Part shown: positions 1 to 12,534 of the stretch, one piece after another
How positions within the stretch are numbered: position 1 is the first letter of the stretch
Layout: each line of letters begins with the position of its first letter
Translations under genes and position numbers: made by a program
The notes under the pieces: model-generated
Databases searched by the model: none
What the model was told of the DNA's origin: nothing
What the model saw: the letters and a program-made list of their open reading frames with translations, nothing else
Source of the DNA: Paracyclopina nana
Taxonomy: Eukaryota; Arthropoda; Copepoda; Cyclopoida; Cyclopettidae
Direction of reading: 5' to 3'
Assembly: GCA_019096065.1 (NCBI GenBank)
Contig: JAGUCH010000008.1
Span: 3,911,001-3,975,000, forward strand
Length of the DNA: 64,000 bases

Positions 1-1753
1 AGCTTGCTGCTGCTGCAACAACATGCTCACGAGTAGTAGGTCAATTAAAATCCATCATATCAGGAAGTTGACTGATAAGTCTGCCATGCTGCTACCACCG
101 GTGATCAAATGGAGTTTCACAAAGAGGCCAAACAAAGGAGAATTTGCTCAGGCAACATGAAAATTGCCATCATAAGTCAATGTTGTTGTTGTTGTCTATA
201 AGCGAATTGGCTGCTTCCGACCTTGACCAAAAGCCATCAAGCAATCAAGTATATAAAGGAAAAGTGTGTCAGCAGTGAGAAGATTTTGCATGATAAGTTG
301 CAGGAAATTGACTTGATGCAGATTGACCTGAAACTTGAGAACAAAGAGCACACTGACTGATAACCACATTTTTTGTGGCTTTCTGGCCACTATTTTTAAT
401 GAGTCCATGTTTTCACAAGGGAAATGATGCCAATAAAGCTACCAGCAGCAGATTATTCAAAAATCCCGCTACAACCCGTGTAATTTCGTGAAAAAAGAAT
501 TTTACTACAAGTCGTTCGGATGGTGAATGGTTAAGGCAAAGTAATAGTAGCATGAATGCATCCCCAAAATGGCACAGTTATTGCCTTCAGCCCCGACCAA
601 AATGGGTCTTTGTTTGTTGAAACTTCTTTATTGGTTTCCTAAATGTCATTTTTTCAATCCTGCAGCTAGATCAACTACTACTTCTTGGTATATGGCAGAT
701 TTAGTGTCAAGACCTTTATTGACAGGAAGGTTTTATAAGGGTAGTAAACCCTCTTGGTGCTACATTAAATGTCTTCTTCTTTCCTTGGAAATCACCATAA
801 TAAACCATGAAGATGCTGCTCAAAATCACTAGCGCACAGTTTTCATTTTCTTGGCAATAACAGTAGTCGTAGCCACGCCAAGGGGAATTTTTATTTGGTC
901 ATTTATTTCACTGCCTTTGGCGCAACTATACTGCCAACCGTTTTATTTGCTGTCCAGACTGCTCTTCTATGTTTGGCAATAATCTGCAACACCAAAGCAA
1001 TAATGTCCGTCAAAGAAGACATTCTGTGTCAGCTTTTAGTAGCATGTTGCAGCTTGGCTCAAAATTCCTCCCACAAATAATTGGCTCTCCTCCAAATCCA
1101 TGGTGAGTTGGTGGTGATGGCAAAAAAGGCTGCTTTATTTGCGGATTTTCGTGAAGATACGCGAGGATCTGGGTATCCTAATTATGAACTTTCATCCCCT
1201 TCGGCTGCCATTATCATTTCTTCCTCTCCATTGGTTAAAAGCTCATCCAAACGTCACATCAACTACAAACCACACTCGACATTGGCAGGCATCAAAAAGC
1301 CAGCATTTGCTCTCACCCTTGAATGCTCTTTTGCTACCATATCCCCTCAGTGCAGCAGTGGAGAGATGATTGCATTAAAAGCTGTGGCAGAAACTTACTT
1401 ACCCTATGAGACTCGTCACATCATCAGGTTAGTCAGCCGAAAAGTGCTACGTGACACGAGGGCTTAATATCATCATTGCGCCAAACTGGGTTACTATTTC
1501 TAATTAAAATCCAAAGTTTGCAAAACATCTTCTATTTTTTTATGTGGGGGGTAAAATTACACCACTCCCACCCGCCCGCGCGCGAGCGTGTCATAAAGTT
1601 TAAAAGGCGAAATCCTATCTTTCTTCGAGTGTCAATTTTGACCCCGCTGCTATCGTAAGTCAGCTCTCGAACCTTTTGGCAAGCACGCACGTGTTTCCTA
1701 TATAGAAGAAACAAGAGCCAAACGCGATGTTAGGGTTAGAAAAATTGCTAGCT

Positions 1754-1932
1754 AAATAGAGGGGGTTGGTTTAAAAAAACCTCGCCAGTAATTGCCGACT
1801 GGGATAAATTCGCCTCGAAACTTAATTATACGGTAGTCCTCAAACAAATTAGACGGAGTTTTTAGCTCGTCGGCAGTTTTTTTTTCGAAATCGATTTTAT
1901 CTCCATATTTGCAAACATCACCCCCTCTATTT
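1754..1932. mobile_element. MITE-like inverted-repeat element
   Basis: The left end (AAATAGAGGGGGT at 1754-1766) is repeated as a perfect reverse complement at 1920-1932, giving 13-bp terminal inverted repeats. The match continues imperfectly inward (GGTTT against TGTTT), and a second inverted pair around TGCCGAC occurs further inside (near 1796 and 1870). The element is about 179 bp and has no coding capacity. No clear target-site duplication is visible, so the superfamily is not assigned. A diverged foldback element unrelated to transposition is possible. Confidence 0.5.
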
Positions 1933-2460
1933 TTAAAACATGTGCACTGTGACGCGAAGTGACGCCAAACTCAGCACAGTGGCTGCATTGCTGTCAAATA
2001 GCGCCATCTATATCACAGCTTCGCAGCTGAATTATTGGAAATTTCCTCACAAGATTGGAGGCAATTTTCAAATCTCAAAAGTGTCAGGACACAAAATTGG
2101 TAATGTTCTTAATGGTAGCGCGGCCATTAATACCTCATTGCATTGAAACTGAAATTTGATGGGGGGACCCCATGTCGACTTTTGTATTTGGTAAAGTTCA
2201 CTAATATGGACTCCCTGCAGGTCTAATGTGTCAAGTAAAGGACTTTCTTACGCCATTTACCAGGATTTGCTCCTGTCTCCCCATAAGGTACTTAATTTGC
2301 TTTTCGCTTCACGCTGACTGTCGTGATACCAACCTCCCCAACGTTTTGGAGGGACAAAAAACAGCATTGTTCATGTGCAAATCATCATAGGAGCGGAATA
2401 TGCAAACAGATTGTGAAAGCATTAACCACATTAGTAGGAGCCAACCCTTTTATGTCAAAT

Positions 2461-2478
2461 AACAACAACAACAACAAC
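2461..2478. repeat. (AAC)6 microsatellite
   Basis: Six perfect AAC units. A reverse-strand relative (TTG units) occurs near 182-196. Confidence 0.9.
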
Positions 2479-5122
2479 ACACACCGTCATGTGTAGCAGA
2501 ATGCATGAGTAACACACTTGGTATACTAGCAAGTCAAATCACCAGTTGGCAAGGATTTAATTTAATTGTGACAATTTAATTATTGCTACAGAACAAAAGC
2601 CAGTTGAACATGCTGTGCAGAGAGGGTCAGGAACCAACTGATTTGCATTTTTCTCAGTCTTTTGCTGGCCATGTTGTTTTAGCAGCGCGACCTAATGGAC
2701 ATCAGGGCTAGTTTCCCATGAAAACAAATGACTATGGAGGAAGCATTATGCAAAATTTCGAGATAAGCATATGCTAATCCATTATAACCATAACAACCAA
2801 ATATCAGCGGCTCTCATAATAACTGCTGTCATTAACGGAATCCTGTGTCTACACCAAGTAATCTTGCGCGAGCTTAATAGATTGGCCATAAAAACCGCAG
2901 ACGACTTGTGCGATCAATCATGAAGGCGTTGGTGCTTTCATGCTCCAGATTTACTCCGGAAAATGAATTAAGGAAGTCCAAGCTTATCCAGCAGGAGCAA
3001 GTGTGAAGCTTTTAGAACAATGTGACAGCATAAAGATGTCACGTTTCAATTGCCAACGCTTCACTGCACTCAATAAAAGTGGTCATTGAATATATACAGC
3101 CATCACAGTGGAACAAAAGACACTTGAAAACACCTACTAGTATTCTGAGCCGACTGCAAGCTCTGGTTATTTTTGAGAAATGAATGCAGCAGGATATTCA
3201 ACATGTGCTTTACTGCTTGTTTTCATGGAATGAATCGTGCATCAAGGCACCCCTTTTCTTTAGTGGATATATATCTGTTTTTTCACGGACAATGCATTTC
3301 GAATGCAAGCAACTGTGACGGCGAGGCTTTTCAATGAGTGACCCTCCCCCTTGGAATCAATCTTCCATCTCGAATGGCTCTACAAGCTAAACAAAGCAGC
3401 AGCCTTTGAATAGTGGCTGTGATAAAAGAGGTAATCAAGAAAAATCCCCCAGGGCAGCTTTTTCGCTGCTCCTCCAATTTTACATGATGATATTCTCTTC
3501 CTAGCCTCGGCGATTTCCCTTTGAATTGCAAAGTGGACGCTTTAGCTCCTCTTGGGAGATTGAGTCTCGGCAAATAGGACCTGTCATTCCTCTTGTGTAT
3601 GCGCACTACAAATACCATATAGAGCATAAAGGAGGGGATCTTGAGGAGCTTGATTTCGAATCCCCTTGAGCATTTTCAAACTCACTTTGCATACATTGAC
3701 CATGATGAATGACAATCAAACCTTCAAGCACCCTGGGAATGAATAGAGCCTTTAAAGAGCAGCAGCCTTGCTGTGGCTCCAATAGTGGCTGTGACATAAT
3801 TTGAGCCACTCACTATATGCTATATTCCATTTGTAAGCCACTTCAGAGGATCAAATGGACCGAGGAAAAAACCGAAGAATGAGTGGTGTCAAACTCGTTT
3901 TGAAGAAAGTGAAATGAAATGCGTTCATGCTTTGGCACAAAATCAGGGGCTCTTGCAGACATAAAAACCAAAAGAAGATTGCTTTGCATGTGCTTAGAGT
4001 CCGTCTATGGAGTTTCACTTAAAATGTGCATCTGCTGTGAAATTGATGTCAATGGCCTATTTAGGTATCAAAAATATCGCGTGACCGTTTTTGATGAAAG
4101 CCCGGTGATAGGGATGCTATTAATTACTTTTTAACCCTTTCGCGAAAAAATGCTGCCGCCATGCACTGGTCCAATTTAGTTTCAATTACACACGTGCCAC
4201 ACCTGCCTTATCAAATTGGCCATCATAAATGATGACGCTCGCTCATCCACCTGACCATCATTTTATCAATTAACCCGGAAGTTGGACGCGACCACAAAGT
4301 ATAAACTCTCTCTCGTAATTGATGACATGACATGTTGAGGTCACCTTTGCGCCGCTCCAAAATTGAGCCAATCAATAATATGAGCATATGATTTCACTTT
4401 CGTATGGCTCGTCACGCTCCAACTGTGTGTGTGTGTGTTTCAGGTGGGCAGATGAATACCAATAAAGAGAAAGCTGATGCAGTTGTTGTTGCATTTCCAC
4501 TCTAAGGTGAGCTTCATTAGTGAGCTTCACGCTATAACAAGCTCATTGGGTTTCGTGTCACTAATCGTTTAGCTAGCTATATGACAACGCAACAACAACA
4601 TGGCAATTATGCAGGAATCGTGCTTGTGTCCATCAGAGTGACTTACACAAGATTGCCATGATTGATTACGAGGATGAGTGGGACAGTCAGCGCATAACGA
4701 GCTTAATTTGGCTATCGGCACAGGTGACAGATGCCCCTTTGTATTTAATACACAGACCAAAGGGTTATCGTGGTCAGATCGCCCTCAAAACGATGATCGA
4801 ACCAACGACGAGGAAATGGCTGTCATGACGAGCACAATAAATACTTTTTTAGTAAATGTAGTATCTTGGAAATTGTCCGGGAAGCATTGAAAATAAGGGC
4901 ATAATTGGAAAGCATATGCTACTCTTTTAGAGCCACAACCGTCGCATGTCCAGAACTTCCATCACTTGTCCTTACATCATATTTAAAAGCTCAGAGTGAA
5001 ATTAAAAGCCACCTGTCATTAGTAAATCCACGATGCGATGATGAAGAGCATGTATAGAGTGCACCTGTGCGTCAAAATACGCAACACAATAGCACAAAGC
5101 TGACCATTGCTCATTATTACAC

Positions 5123-5152
5123 ATGTTCCACTAATTCTAATGAGTGGAACAT
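5123..5152. other. Perfect hairpin, 10-bp stem
   Basis: ATGTTCCACT at 5123-5132 pairs perfectly with AGTGGAACAT at 5143-5152 across a 10-base loop. It sits in non-coding DNA with no T-tract or gene end nearby. It could be a palindromic protein-binding site or chance. Confidence 0.6.
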
Positions 5153-5979
5153 ATGGCTCTTCTGCATCGCAGCCATCTAAATTAGAAAGCACGACAGCCA
5201 AAAAAGCACGAGCAGCGAGATGCGCGTTTCAAAAGCCAAATTACACGGTGTCAACTCAAACCTTTTGTGGTCATGTTTTTTTTGGAATGACTTGATCGAT
5301 ACGAAATACTGTTATCACTGCTTCCGCGGTGCGGTGGTGGGTTCTATTCCAATTCACAATCATTGGGAGGAGTTTGGTGGTGCCAATCATCCGTACAAAA
5401 AGGATAATGATGATACATGGCTCAGGGCTAGAATTCAATTTAAAATGCTTTCTAATCAGCAGTGGTCGCGCGCCCGCCGCGGATTTCGACAATGGGTTAA
5501 TCACCCGTAATAATCCTGTAACGAGCAGGTTTGCAAAAAAGCGCCTCTATTCAATAAAGTTTGCAAATTTGGCGGAAGCCAGCTGTGTGGTGCTGAACTC
5601 AATTTCAAGAATAGATTTTAATGGCCACGTGCCCTAAAAAAGTCCGGTACAGTGAATACGGCGAATTGTCCCAGATGTTGTTATAAAAGTCTATAACTCA
5701 AGTTTGCGTGCAACTTCGACAGCTTTAAGTCCCCGTAAAAGTCAGAGCCGTGATCTGTGCTTAACCGTTGCTCCGTACAGAATTAGCAAACTTTTTTTTG
5801 CAGCAGCAGCAGGCAAAGAACTCTTTGATTGAAAAGGGTTTCCTTTCACAATTTGCAGGGGTAACAATTGCGTGCATTTATGACCCTGCTTTAAAGTAGC
5901 TCGCGTTCGGTTTGCAGATTTAGCTGCTCCAAATTGGCTCATTTCCGCCGGCAAAAAAATTGGCACACACAAGAAAGCC

Positions 5980-5996
5980 AAAAAAAAAAAAAAAAA
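5980..5996. repeat. A17 homopolymer
   Basis: A run of 17 A. It could be the tail of an old retroposed sequence, but no flanking duplication or recognisable retrocopy was found. The long minus-strand frame across it is not a gene. Confidence 0.9.
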
Positions 5997-8900
5997 GACA
6001 AAGTTTGGCCTATTATTGCACTTTCTTTGTTTACGACCCAGAGCTGCTCTTCTGGTGCATTTGGTAACTGAGAGCTTTAAGGTGTTACTTTTACGAGGAT
6101 TGGCTGCAATAAAAGCAGCCAAATAATAATCATGATTGCATAGTTGCGCAAATTGCTGCTTTTCCTGCTCCCTTTTTTTTGTTGCCCTGCATACATTTAG
6201 AAAATGCAGGGGCACCAATTATCCTGAGGTAAGCAGCAGGAGAAAAAAATCCTGCGGTTTTCTACTGCTTGTCCACTATTTTTGAATGGATTTTGCCTCA
6301 CCTGCTGCAAAGCTGATGCCAAAACCACGATCTGTCTCTCTGCAGTGACAAGAGCTCGTGGATGCAATTTTCACGGCACGAGATCGAATTGGGAAGTGAC
6401 ACACCTAGCCTGGCAATGCGTGCGTTTGGCGCCAAATAAAAGTCACCTGACGAAGCTAGAAAAACAGATATGTGCAGTTTGCTATTCCGGAAAAGTACTC
6501 ACTTATGACCATGAGCACGCAAAAAAGTACACCGCTAATGAGCTCGTAATTCTACTCATATATGAGATTTATCCTCATAACTGCTACACTCTTTTCACGG
6601 TTGATTGGCCTTCATCATTGGAAAGCTTGTGCAGAGTCAGGTAGCAATTTTGGCAATTTTTCCCATATATCCTATATGTGATGTGGTGGGATTATTTTCT
6701 CAGGAAGCTTATTCCGTTTCAAGTCCAATGAAGACCGCCATTTAGGGCCACGTGTCAGCCTCAAAGATGCTTTTGTTTACGGATAAATACTACTTAGTTA
6801 GTGCAGGGACATTTGGCACAAGAGCAAGCCGCGACCATTATCAGCTTATCCAACCAACTTCTTTTGAAGTACTAGAATACAAATCGATGCTCCAGCAGCG
6901 AGCTGTAACCATTCGGAGAGATGTATCCGAGAAGAGAGATTCAAATCTTCCTTTGGTGACAGCACAAAAGAAGCCACAAAGTCCACTTAGACTCGAGAGT
7001 GAGGGGCAGCAGTTTGACGTCTTAATGGAACTTGGTCGCACGGGAAATTCAGGATATGACTTTGCATCACTCTTTGTTTGATGTTAATGAAAGTATGACC
7101 ATCACAGCGAGCATCATCATCAATTTCAACTACCCCCAAAAGTGCGAAATTGGTTAATTCAGGGGGCGTTGTTTGTGAACATTCCACCGAATTCCAGTTT
7201 ATTAATGTTACCTCACTTGGAGGCATCCGAAAGTGGACCACATTCATGGGACCATGACATTATGCCGTATGCTACGGCAACAGTTCAGCTAGCCCACTAA
7301 TTTAAAACTATTTTTTTTTTGAGGAGAAGAGGCTATATTTTATGTGGACATGGATCCAAAGCTCTCCTTTGTTCTAGGTGGACATTGAGTGAGAGCAATT
7401 GTTTTCAGGCCAAACAGGTGTGACGGCAGTGCTACTGTTGCTTTTTCACTGGAGAACTGGAAGGACTCCACCCCAATCATGACAAAAAATCATCCTTTCT
7501 TCAACCACTACAAATTGCTCCCCCCATATCCTCCCTCGTCCCTACGCTAAAGCTGCTTCAATTTGCATTTTTTGACCTACTAATCCTCCAAAGTGAAGAA
7601 AACTCATCAGGAGGTGACCACCGACCACAGCAGTTTTCTGCTAAATGGCTCGTTTCCCACCATTGTTGCTCTTTGAGCATGCGATGCAAAAAAGCCAAAT
7701 CCCTTCTGCTGCTTTGGTAGTAATCCCAGCTAAAAAAGACTCATCCATCGTCAGCAGCCTCAAGAGATAGTGTCACTGGCTTTGTTGCTGACAGCTTAGG
7801 ACTCACTGTGCTTACTTTTCAGGAAGAGCAACGGGTGCCAATTTATCTCTAGCCCCAAAAAAGGACATCAACGCGCACAACTTTGGCAAGATTTATACTC
7901 TTGCTTCTGTCAAGATAGCACAACACATTTTGACAAATTTGGCTTTGGAAAGTGGCTAAAGACAACAATACAAAGAGGCTTTATCGGCTCAACTGGAAGG
8001 TTTAATAGCTCGTGTTGTTAAACATGTGTTACTTCAAATGAGTTTTGTTTTGATCTTTTTGCTTGTTTGTTCAGTTGGGAAAGATATCATGATCCAAATC
8101 ACCGGGCTGTCATCGCGAGCTCCAAAATGAACGCACCAATTTTTCAAAAAACAGGTTGGAGACTAACACAGCTGTAATGCACTACTCAATAAAGTTGAAA
8201 GCAGCAAAATAACAACATCTGATGGAGATGCTACTGACCCTTCACTCTCTCTCTCTTTGAAATCTCATTGGACATGGCGCTGACATTGTTATTTCACAGA
8301 ATTGCCAAATCAAGTGTAACAGCTTTTTATTGAAAAAAAAGAACAGCAGCTGAAACAACCATTTGGTGAAATGTCAGCATCAATCTTCAATCAGTTCACT
8401 TTTATGGCCAAGTCCAGAACAAATGGGCATTTTTATGACTTTAACAAGTGTGTCCACCATAGAGGAGGAAAAAAATTTCAAAAGCAGCTGCTTCTGCTGA
8501 ATCAGAGATAATAAAAGAGAACTTCATTAAGCTCAGGAATTCGGATTTTTATACCTTTACGCATGGCAAACTTAATTTTCTTTCTATATTTGTCTGTGTA
8601 ATTATTGCACCACTGCCTCTGTTGCTTCACCCTCAGGATTAGGGGTATTTTTCACTCAGCTCATAGGAGGAAATGGCTTCCAACTCTAAATTGGACTAAA
8701 ACGTAGTAATTTATTGCTGGGTGCTTAATGGAAATCTGTTCTGACACAATAGAATCCATTTCATAGCACCAACTTTAATCAATTCGAGAAGCAAGGGTTA
8801 AATTCAACTAGGTAATAGATCAAGCTTTCTCCATTGTCTAACCTGTTCGGGTGAAATATGTCCTTAAAAATAGACCGCTAAGAGACGTGCTCATTACCAT

Positions 8901-9675
8901 CATTCTAATGACAATGAATCGTGAGAACAAAACGGTAATGGAAACAATTTTCCAAACTCGTTGATATGTGTGGCTCAAATTATAGTGACTTACCGTGCTA
9001 ATGCCAACTCCAAGAATTGAAACGACTTGGTTGTCCTCTTGAACTTCCCATGATGTTTTGACATCAAGCACGCTCTGCTGCACTGATGACTGAGTAGAAA
9101 CTGGAAGAGCACTTTTAAAGATAAGCTCAGCTGTGCCATTGTTTGAAAGTATAAGTCAATCCCAATTATAGTTGAGCTTCAATATCCGTCTTAGATAATT
9201 TCAAGCACAAATTGATTGAGTTCCGCTTCCATCGCTTAGTGCTTTAAAAAGGAAAAAAATCCCTAATAGACCAGTTTTTTTCATAGCCTTGCTGCCAGCA
9301 CCGAAGCATTTTCTTGCTTAATCGAGCCTCAAAAGTGCTGTTTTCAATCATGCAAGTGACATCAATATTGCTGGTTTACGAAACCGTATACGCTTTTTTG
9401 AGGCAAATACAAAGTTTTGAATCAGAATCAAAACATTTTAGAAACCCCAAAGAAGCATGCTACTTAGGAAATGATTTGTGCAAAAAATTCACCTTGCTTC
9501 AGATGCTCTAGATGAAGGCCTAACAAATGTACTTTCAGGTGACTTCATAACCATAGATTAATTAAGAAAAGCGCGAGGCAAAATTCGACGCAGTCCTTAA
9601 AAATAACGTAAACAAACAACAAAACACGACCGAGCTCAAGATATCAGGAACAAAAGAGTGATGGTGGTATTTCTT

Positions 9676-9681
9676 TTTATT
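9676..9681 (-). terminator. Poly(A) signal AATAAA for the 9.7-10.6 kb gene
   Basis: AATAAA on the minus strand begins about 15 bases after the stop codon at 9696, implying a very short 3' UTR. Similar closeness is seen at the 53.6-kb peptide gene and at the 19.9-kb ORF. Confidence 0.6.
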
Positions 9682-9695
9682 GAGAAAGGCTGGTA

Positions 9696-10595
9696 TCAAA
9701 ATAATATCAATTTCTTCTTCGAGGAGCGCCGCTTTTTTCGAGGAGTTCTCCGTCTGAGAGGAGAAACTTTGGAGGGACTCGAACTGGGTGTGGACAAGGC
9801 GGAGCTAGCCAACCTCCGCTCATTTTCTCCTAGCTGGATCGGACTCAGGTAGAGCAAATGCATCGCCAATAAGCTCGACCATATCACGGTACGAGATCGG
9901 AACGAGGCCACAGCCTCTCCAGACGTCAGATCTAACAGTCTTGAAACAATGATTCGATTTCTAGGATGATTGACAACCCGCTGCGTGGAAAAAAGGTACT
10001 CTCTAAATTACAAGCGTCAATTAATTATTCTCATTGATTTGCATTACCTCTGGTGCATGTCTGAGAAATGTCAGAGTTATGTTGAGCAACGTTTGCGCCG
10101 ATTTGTCCCATCTCGTGGGCATTGTCACTTGTCCTCCGGGATGATCGAAAAGGCTCATTGATCTCAACTGTGGCTTGGCTTCCACCTTCTTCACTTTTCG
10201 TCTTCTCCGCTTCTTCTTCCTTTTGCGCAGGCTTAATTGGGAGAGCTTGTTCGTCAACGCCTCTGGAGTATTGTCACACGAAGAAGACATCGTTGATGAT
10301 GATGATGATGATGAAACCCCTTCTTCTAGAATGGAGGAGAAAAAATCGTGAGAACCGACTTTGCCTCATTTACCACTTGTCACCAAGTGCTCTTACCCGA
10401 CTCATTGCGCTGCTCCAGGCTTGGTGGAGGCTGGTTAATGTTCAAGACTTGACTGAGGGTGCGAAAGAGTTGTCCGAGAAAGTTGGCCGTGTCGACAGTG
10501 CCTCGAAAGTTGTAGACCACTTCTCCGTCCCTCGAGGAAATTGGAAAGGCAGCCGACACGGAGACCAACACGCGAAATCGGCCAGAGCGGAACAT
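9696..10595 (-). CDS. Basic 253-aa protein, three exons, family unknown
   Basis: Three exons join in phase: 10595-10397, 10325-10048 and 9980-9696, giving 253 residues. Donors are GTAAGA and GTAATG, acceptors TTCTAG and ACGCAG; introns are 71 and 67 bases, as elsewhere in this genome. Exon 1 encodes a compact hydrophobic and beta-rich stretch (FRVLVSVSAAFP, EVVYNFRG). Exon 2 has a serine run from a (GAT)n-type repeat, then a strongly basic patch (RKRKKKRRRRKVKK, about residues 95-110) that looks like a nuclear or nucleolar signal. Exon 3 is helical and ends in a second basic tail (RRRTPRKKRRSSKKK). The ATG at 10595 has a weak context and follows an in-frame TGA at about 10612; an upstream ATG at 10747 lies in another frame, so an extra 5' exon or a uORF is possible. 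A strong acceptor (GGTGCTTACAG, about 10652) precedes it. I do not recognise the family; a nuclear role is inference. Confidence 0.7.
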
Positions 10596-10662
10596 CCGCG
10601 TAGACTCTCACTTTTCGCGGGCACAACTTTTTCGAGTGGATCCGCCGCGCCACTGTAAGCAC

Positions 10663-12534
10663 CAGGGAAAGAAGATCGCTGCTCCCTCCACATGCGGAGA
10701 CACTCTGAAACTGACTGACGCTTTTGCCCCTTCTTCCTTCCCTCCATTACAGTAGAAAGCGCGTCGACCGAGTCTCCAAATGAAAGGAATGAGCGCCACG
10801 ATGTACTAAATCCCCACGTGGTTCATCGCCATTCAAATGGGATCAACAAAAATGGCTCCGCTAAAATCAACTACTTCTTTTAGCTTTTCACAAAATGCCA
10901 CAATTTATGATGCAGGATTCAAGGCCAGATCCTCAATGTGCAACTACTCTCCTCGCTATTTATGTTTTCCTACTGCTGTCGAGGCCTTGAAATGAGCTAC
11001 TGCTATTTTATGTCTATTGAGCATCTGCAAATTGACTCAGCAGACTTTTTTCTCTCGTGTCAGCCATGTCATTCAAGGCCATGTATATAATGAGATTATA
11101 GATTTCTTGGCTTTCACCTTGCACTTTTCCGTTTCTGTACGTCTCACTTTCTTTGTTTGAACCGCCCCACTTTTTGCTAGGCCCATTTTTTGCCACCTCG
11201 CATTCAGAAGGCCTGTTTGACTAAAGCATTAGAGCTACTTGCCTTTTTTGCTATTTCGACCTTGGAGCTGGCAAAAACCCTCCTCGATCGTTACGAATCT
11301 CTGGACACAATTTGATCAGGCCTTCCTCCTTCTTCATATGTGGTTGCTATTGAGAAAGCCTCTGGATTTTTTGCCATGGCTTTCATCAGCTTTCTCAAGA
11401 CTTCCTGATATAGTAGGGATTACCAGTGGCTTAGAGAGCAGCAAAAAAACGCCTGCTTAGACATGTTGCTATTGTAGCATGAGTCACAATCAATTCTGCT
11501 TTCCTTTTTTTCTTGTTGCTGTTGTTTTATGGATGGGGCATAAAAAGTAATTAAAACGGGGTTTTGTCTGCGTTTTATGGTCCACATACCACGCGCGTAC
11601 TATAACTGTACCGCTTCTGGAGAAAAGGAGCAGTAGCAGCATCCTTTAATTTCTTGAGAGGTTTTCTCTTTTTTACAAGGAATGTAAATCTTGTGTTCGA
11701 GCAGGAAATAGACATTAATCCCCCGGGAGCCATGCGGGCTAATGAAAAAGTCCCAATTTTCCTGCTTCTTTCGCTCCTCCGCCGTAATTACAAAATTTCA
11801 AATGAACCTTTGGGGAGTTGAGAGCCATTTCTCATAACCAATTGAGACGAAGGGCTCCCAGAATGGTTTTTATGCAAAGAACCATGGCCATTCAAAGCAT
11901 AGCGGGACAACTGAAAAAAGGACAGCTCTTTTTACTGCTCGGGCATCTTTTGTGTTTGCTGATCACGTTCAAGTTCGAAGTGTCATTCGGCAAACATCAT
12001 CAACCCCTTTCTTTTGTGTGTCATGTTTGTCGCCAGCTAAAGTCCTCGCACGTTCCCCAAAAGTGTCTGGCAGTGGTGCCTCGTTTGACACCTTTTGAAA
12101 CAGAACAGATGGCATGAGCGGAATTTGTGCGCATGTTTCTATTACTGTAAATATTTTCGGCCATTTCGTTATGGTGATTCGGAGCAGGTCACGTGTTTGG
12201 GCATTTCGAGGAGTGAAATGGCCCGAGTGCTCATATAGATGTCAAGTGCCAAAAAGGAGAAGACATGGCTGCTGACAAGTTATGTTACGAGCTTTGACCA
12301 AATATTTGACCCCCAGATCGGCCACAAAAACATATCGTAGAGTACTCGGCTTTATGGAGCAGAACGCGCGCAATTCAAATCGAAAAGGCCATAAAAATGA
12401 GACGCCTTCACTAATATGGTACACAATTGCAAATGTATATATTTTGTGATTATAAAGGTAGTACAAAAGGTAAGGTGAGATCAGAAAAAGCAAAGCAATC
12501 CAAATATGTTATGGCAGTGGAAAAGAGAGAAGTT
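10663..12534. other. Intergenic region; promoter side of the 9.7-kb gene
   Basis: The first 150 bases are GC-rich and CpG-containing and probably hold the 5' end of the minus-strand gene downstream. The rest is AT-rich. One plus-strand ORF from a true ATG (11863-12117, 84 residues) has a hydrophobic N-terminal half and three closely spaced cysteines, but no TATA box, splice signal or poly(A) signal, so I do not call it a gene. Confidence 0.5.

Larger units (their letters stand above)
1..9675. other. Intergenic region, no convincing gene
   Basis: I see no open frame here with a genuine ATG, sustained coding-type codon use and splice signals. The longest frames (1081-1467 plus, 5742-6218 minus) begin at non-ATG codons or run through homopolymers. 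The stretch holds an inverted-repeat element (1754-1932), short microsatellites ((AAC)6 at 2461-2478, A17 at 5980-5996), a 10-bp-stem hairpin at 5123-5152 and many AT-rich homeodomain-type sites. It reads as non-coding, possibly regulatory, DNA; small exons of a large gene cannot be excluded. Confidence 0.6.

Noticed and set aside
1081-1467. 128-codon plus-strand frame
   Set aside because: It starts at TTG directly after a stop and has no coding signature or flanking signals.
2011-2019. TATCACAGC, the seed of the miR-2 family
   Set aside because: The match stops after nine bases and no foldback arm is visible.
5742-6218. 158-codon minus-strand frame
   Set aside because: It runs through an A17 homopolymer, which it reads as a phenylalanine run, has poor composition and shows no splice or poly(A) signals.
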